A stretch of 64,000 nucleotides of DNA from Firmicutes bacterium UBA6806. Lineage in GTDB: Bacteria; Bacillota; Clostridia; Peptostreptococcales; Acidaminobacteraceae. The position numbers and the translations under genes were made by a program. Where the stretch lies: assembly GCA_002452745.1 (NCBI GenBank), contig DKFC01000020.1:8831-72830 (forward strand), given 5' to 3'. The notes under the pieces are model-generated. The model did no database searches. It was not told where the DNA came from and worked only from the letters and a program-made list of their open reading frames with translations. The stretch's first letter is position 1; each line of letters starts with the position of its first letter. Shown here piece after piece: positions 62,778 through 64,000 of the stretch.

Positions 62778-63494
62778 TCATTTTGAACCGGCCTCTAGCT
62801 GCTCCATAGCCCTTTTTATCCCTGCAAGTGCGTTTAAACTTCTGGGATATCCAATATATGGCAAACACTGTGAGATTGCCCTTGCGAGCAATTTATCATC
62901 ATTTCCAAGATTTATATTTCCAAAGACATGGCTTACCAGTTGCGGTTCACAATCTCCTTGTGCCGCTAAAAAACAAAAGGTTATCAACTCCCTTTGTTTA
63001 AGAGTCAGTCCTGACCTTGTATAGTAGTCCCCAAAACAATTGGATGCTAACCAGCGATTGATGTGCCCGCCTTGCCAAAATGTACGCATTCCCTCGCCGA
63101 AGATTTGAACTTGGACTTCAGCGCCTTTTAGAAGTCTATCTTCACTTGTTGCTGTCTCTTGTCCATTAATTGGCAGTGAGATTCCACTTTCTAAAAAAAC
63201 TTCGTTTGTGGCTGTTGTAAATGGATAAGCTCTTCCCATGCCCAAGTACGCCACTGCCTGATAGACAATTTCTTTCACAGCAACAGGTGCAAAGCCTTCT
63301 TCTAAAGCATCCATAAGAACTATTTTGTAAACTTCTATGCTCTGACTTCCAATCAATGCCGCTAAAATACACAAATAACGTGTTTCATCATCTAGCGTCT
63401 GACCGTCTTCCACTTTTACTTCTTCCAAAAATGCTTCAAACCTCAATGCAAACTCTGGATCAGAGTTCATCAAATTATATCTATCTCTTTTCAC
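62778..63494 (-). CDS. carboxymuconolactone decarboxylase-family protein, two-domain
   Basis: 238 residues made of two AhpD/CMD-type helical units (about 35-110 and 150-230). The classical CxxC of AhpD is absent, so a peroxidase role is unlikely; the GMGRAYPFTTATNE block is typical of the CMD fold. Function uncertain (decarboxylase or tautomerase-like). The start is GTG with GGAAGGTG upstream. It shares the strand with the cupin gene 40 bp upstream, a common pair in anaerobes. Confidence 0.85.
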   Translation of the reverse strand: MKRDRYNLMNSDPEFALRFEAFLEEVKVEDGQTLDDETRYLCILAALIGSQSIEVYKIVLMDALEEGFAPVAVKEIVYQAVAYLGMGRAYPFTTATNEVFLESGISLPINGQETATSEDRLLKGAEVQVQIFGEGMRTFWQGGHINRWLASNCFGDYYTRSGLTLKQRELITFCFLAAQGDCEPQLVSHVFGNINLGNDDKLLARAISQCLPYIGYPRSLNALAGIKRAMEQLEAGSK

Positions 63495-63533
63495 AGGATT
63501 TCACCTTCCTAGATCGCCTTTACAGGATTTTAT

Positions 63534-63968
63534 TTAGAGCATGTTGTACGCTTTTTCAGAAACGGGTTCACACCATTCGTTTTTCGTTTCAACGCCAGGC
63601 ACTTCCACTGCAATATGACTAAACCAGCTATCGGCCTTAGCACCATGCCAATGCTTTACACCCACAGGAATTTTAATGACCATTCCCGGCTCAAGGCTAA
63701 TTGGCTCTTTTCCCTCTTCTTGATACCAGCCACTGCCAGCTGTACAAAGGAGAATTTGCCCGCCACCTTCCTTGGCATGATGAATATGCCAGTTGTTTCG
63801 ACATCCAGGTTCAAAGGTGATATTTGCTAAGAATAGGGCATACTCCCCTGGATTCGTCAAGGGATTTAAAAAAGAGTTTCCCACAAAATACTGGGCAAAA
63901 TAGGTGTTTTCCTGTCCTTTACCAAATACATTTTGTTCTATAAAAGCCTGTTCACTTGCTATTTTCAT
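63534..63968 (-). CDS. cupin-domain protein
   Basis: 144 residues. The cupin metal motif 1 (NNWHIHHAKEGGGQILL) and motif 2 (PVGVKHWHGAKADSWFSH) with their histidines are visible. These small cupins bind Mn, Fe or Zn and catalyse isomerisation, lyase or dioxygenase steps, or simply bind ligands. It pairs with the CMD-family gene, possibly in one oxidative or aromatic-acid-related step. It starts 32 bp from the window end, so an upstream partner could exist. Confidence 0.88.
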   Translation of the reverse strand: MKIASEQAFIEQNVFGKGQENTYFAQYFVGNSFLNPLTNPGEYALFLANITFEPGCRNNWHIHHAKEGGGQILLCTAGSGWYQEEGKEPISLEPGMVIKIPVGVKHWHGAKADSWFSHIAVEVPGVETKNEWCEPVSEKAYNML

Positions 63969-64000
63969 TGTTTATACCTTGTATACTAAATTTATCTTAG

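Overview
Organism and overall picture. The window looks like chromosomal DNA of a low-GC anaerobic Firmicute, most likely a Clostridia member of the amino-acid and organic-acid fermenting kind. The support is RNA-based Firmicute regulation (a T-box leader and a SAM riboswitch-like leader), strong AGGAGG-type ribosome binding sites, many hairpin-plus-T-run terminators, a four-subunit 2-oxoacid:ferredoxin oxidoreductase, rubredoxin, hemerythrin and citrate-lyase-type genes. No transposase, integrase, phage gene, rRNA, tRNA or CRISPR array was seen; the species cannot be named from this window. || Layout. 1-5.3 kb: truncated membrane sensor, two NUDIX hydrolases, a TPR plus S41-protease lipoprotein and two small unknown proteins. 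5.3-12.2 kb: a minus-strand unit of an unrecognised membrane transporter and three M20 amidohydrolases, with a divergent GAF/PucR-type regulator, apparently for scavenging N-substituted amino acids. 12.1-18.8 kb: HD protein, then an operon for 2-oxoacid oxidoreductase (gamma, delta, alpha, beta), a GntR regulator with its own promoter and operator, and a PLP aminotransferase, a plausible amino acid -> 2-oxoacid -> acyl-CoA route; then a nitroreductase. 18.8-33.2 kb: four cyclic-di-GMP enzymes (two GGDEF, one HD-GYP, one EAL) mixed with ndk, rubredoxin, a cobalamin adenosyltransferase, an ADP-ribosylglycohydrolase homologue, a metallophosphoesterase, several unknowns and exodeoxyribonuclease III. 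33.3-40.9 kb: CDF metal exporter with a Fur-box-like site, hemerythrin, metNIQ methionine importer behind a SAM riboswitch-like leader, a GyrI-like protein with a WYL regulator, and an archaeal-type aspartyl-tRNA synthetase behind a T-box leader that has two antiterminator/terminator modules. 41.4-45.4 kb: leucine-rich-repeat protein preceded by four 14-bp tandem repeats, a small secreted protein, a D-cysteine desulfhydrase-type enzyme and an O-antigen-ligase-type membrane protein. || 45.5-60 kb, the tricarboxylate island, is the most distinctive part. Module 1 (minus strand) is an aconitase-superfamily hydratase followed by citrate-lyase-type gamma, beta and alpha subunits, with a divergent LysR regulator. 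Module 2 (minus strand) is aconitase, RraA-type aldolase/decarboxylase, NAD(P)-isocitrate dehydrogenase-type enzyme and the tripartite transporter TctC-TctB-TctA, also with a divergent LysR regulator. Together they could import a tricarboxylate and either oxidise it to 2-oxoglutarate or cleave it to acetate plus an oxoacid. The hydratase-lyase pairing suggests that an unsaturated acid (aconitate or mesaconate) may be the entry substrate of module 1. || 60-64 kb: GNAT acetyltransferase, agmatinase-family ureohydrolase with a TetR regulator (both with palindromes overlapping good sigma-70-type promoters), a two-domain carboxymuconolactone-decarboxylase-family protein and a cupin.
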